Source of the DNA: a bacterium
GTDB taxonomy: Bacteria; Sumerlaeota; Sumerlaeia; SLMS01; JAHLLQ01
DNA length: 64,000 nt
Assembly: GCA_020444065.1 (NCBI GenBank)
Contig: JAHLLQ010000003.1
Coordinates: 692,979-756,978 of the forward strand
Direction of reading: 5' to 3'
This document shows, piece by piece, positions 62,598-64,000 of this stretch; the first letter of the stretch is position 1; each line of letters opens with the position of its first letter. The position numbers and the translations under genes were made by a program. The notes beneath the pieces are model-generated. The model did no database searches and was not told the DNA's origin. It was given only the letters and a program-made list of their open reading frames with translations.

Positions 62598-64000
62598 TTA
62601 CGGCGCCATGTCGCCGGCGTCGATCACTGTGTCGTCGTTCATGTCGTAGATTGTCAGATCGTCGATGATCTGCGTCAGGCCAACAATCACCGAAATGACG
62701 TTTGCCTTTGCAGTCGCGGCGTCACCGAGCGTGTGGAACACCTCGTTTGTCTCGATAGTCTTCTCCGTATCGAAGACGATCTTAGCAACGTTCGTGATGC
62801 GCACGGACAAGTCGTCGGCCAGGCCGGACTTCGGAGAGATGCGGAACGTGATGTGACCTTCGCCGCGACCCGTCTCGTCGTTCGGAGGCAGGAAGCCCGC
62901 CAGAACATCCATCGGCAGTTCACCCGTCTCGGGGTCCAGCGTATGGAATGCGAACGACGCACGACCCGTCGCCGGATCGACGCTGCCTTCGATGTCCACC
63001 CACCACATTGTGGAGTCGTCCGCGCGGTAATCGGTGATGATTGCGCGTTCGTTCATCGAATGCCCATCGCCCGAGGGTGCAACAGTCTGATCGCCCCAGG
63101 CGACTTCGCTGATCTGGAACGTCGACCAGTCGAGATTCGGATCCAGATCGTCCGTGACGAACACTTCCTGCGCCGGCGCCGTGGCATCGCTGACGTTTTC
63201 GAAGTAAATCGTGTACGTCAACTCCTGGTCCGGCGAGACGATATTGTGTCCGCCCCAACCATCGGTACCAACCTTCTCGTTCGGATCGCGCGGACGGAAG
63301 ATCCCGATGAAGGCGCCATTGTACGGCGTCGGCGTCGGCACCGGAGTCGGGCGCGGGGTCGGCGGGCACTTGGGCGGACACTTCGGTCCGCAACACCCAT
63401 CTGGAACGGCCGGGATCGAGCGCTGGCCCTTCTTCAGGAAGGACAGAAGATCCTTCTCGGTACGTTTCGCCGATGTCGTTTCCTCGACGGGGACAAGCGG
63501 AACTGCGACCGGCGCATACCAGGACACGGCGTCGCCGCTGCGAGCGCAGTAGAGAAGCTGATCGCCTTCGGTCTGCGGATCGTCATCTCCATCCTGAGCC
63601 CAGACAACCTCATAGCCGTAGTAAATGCGCGCGATCGTGGGTGGCTCGCAATGATGGGCGTAGCTGATTCGCGACATCGATTGCCATGTCGAACCGCTCC
63701 ACCCCATCGCATAGACGTGGGATTCATCGTTCTCCTGATTCAGGAAGACAAGTTCGATCCATGAGCTGCCCCAGGAGCAAAGCGAAGGCGCTGTATGAAC
63801 TCCGGAAGGCGCGGGCGAGATGAGCGCGGGCGTTTCCCAGGTTCCGCTGACACGGCGCACATAGGTCAGCTTTGTCTGCTCTGTCGCATTGAGAACATCC
63901 AGGATTGGCGAGTTCTCATCCAGCCCGGCAGAGGAGGCCTCAGGCCAGACGACGAGCAGGTTGTTGCCGTTGTCGCTGGCAACGACCGGATCGCCAACGA
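62598..64000 (-). CDS. Secreted repeat protein with conserved beta domain and C-terminal EF-hand-like motif, 5' end beyond the window
   Basis: The frame is open through base 64000 (VGDPVVASDNGNNLLVVWPEASSAG...), so the gene continues upstream; about 466 residues are visible. The first 190 look like a beta-propeller (LLVVWPE, LISPAPSGVHTAPSL, YYGYEVVWAQDGDDD). A Cys/Pro-rich PTPRPTPVPTPTP linker follows. Then comes a domain (NIVSPDQELTYTIYFENVSDATAPAQEVFVTDDLDPNLDW) of the DUF11/Cna-like type used in surface proteins, with a SPKSGLADDLSVRITNVAKIVFD strand set. The end, TIYDMNDDTVIDAGDMAP, repeats the motif of the protein at 59629-61182. Confidence 0.82.
   Translation of the reverse strand, partial: VGDPVVASDNGNNLLVVWPEASSAGLDENSPILDVLNATEQTKLTYVRRVSGTWETPALISPAPSGVHTAPSLCSWGSSWIELVFLNQENDESHVYAMGWSGSTWQSMSRISYAHHCEPPTIARIYYGYEVVWAQDGDDDPQTEGDQLLYCARSGDAVSWYAPVAVPLVPVEETTSAKRTEKDLLSFLKKGQRSIPAVPDGCCGPKCPPKCPPTPRPTPVPTPTPYNGAFIGIFRPRDPNEKVGTDGWGGHNIVSPDQELTYTIYFENVSDATAPAQEVFVTDDLDPNLDWSTFQISEVAWGDQTVAPSGDGHSMNERAIITDYRADDSTMWWVDIEGSVDPATGRASFAFHTLDPETGELPMDVLAGFLPPNDETGRGEGHITFRISPKSGLADDLSVRITNVAKIVFDTEKTIETNEVFHTLGDAATAKANVISVIVGLTQIIDDLTIYDMNDDTVIDAGDMAP

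Overview
The window is GC-rich (about 60% by eye), densely coded and almost entirely protein-coding: about 47 genes on both strands, no rRNA, tRNA or CRISPR array seen, and no gene-free stretch over 300 bases. The largest gap, 2835-3119, holds nothing I can name. The cell looks diderm (AsmA-like protein, several lipoproteins, envelope DUF4139 proteins) and uses system II cytochrome c maturation (ResB/CcsA). Many secreted proteins carry Thr/Ser/Pro linkers, FG-GAP repeats or a C-terminal EF-hand-like motif. This recalls uncultured lineages such as Sumerlaeota, Hydrogenedentota or PVC-related bacteria. That is inference from style, not a marker-gene assignment.

Layout. 0-4.2 kb: the end of a degenerate histidine-kinase-like protein, then small membrane or secreted unknowns and a serine hydrolase, with a 28-bp repeat in two copies. 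4.3-8 kb: GDP-mannose 4,6-dehydratase and a large FG-GAP/P-domain secreted protein behind a promoter with a perfect 14-bp palindrome. 8-12.5 kb (minus): a GNAT-DapD in-frame fusion, a CobA-HemD fusion with a large insert, and recA. 12.5-18.4 kb (minus): an envelope module (secreted coiled coil, polytopic membrane protein, two DUF4139 paralogues, TPR lipoprotein) and RuvX. 18.5-22.8 kb (minus): ygfK, a 92-aa unknown and ssnA, interrupted by a four-helix-bundle (S23-type) gene that lies between inverted arrays of a GTGGCGAGT repeat. 23-29 kb: an APC-UspA fusion transporter, an iron-type ABC permease and small unknowns.

29-32.7 kb (minus): ccsA and resB. 32.8-38.8 kb (minus): twin secreted endonuclease I/lamin-tail proteins with matching promoters and RNA leaders. 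39-42 kb: lon and a small HExxH protein. 42-45.2 kb: a sugar ABC importer without its ATPase. 45.4-50.6 kb: an AsmA-like protein and a HEAT-repeat lipoprotein. 50.6-53.5 kb: a receiver-only response regulator, a 63-aa protein, an Rrf2 regulator, an SDR and Tpx. 53.7-57 kb: a secreted unknown, a Dus enzyme and a YgeW-like transcarbamylase. 57-64 kb: four secreted proteins and an APC permease.

How the genes fit together: ygfK, ssnA and the distant ygeW-like gene belong to families that co-occur in anaerobic purine degradation, so this may be part of a dispersed purine-catabolic set. The secreted nucleases could supply purine from extracellular DNA (speculative). The parts most worth a second look are the S23-type gene inside inverted repeat arrays, the shared promoter/hairpin/C-tract leader of the two nucleases, the GNAT-DapD fusion that keeps an internal ribosome binding site, and a YgfK lacking its flavin domain.
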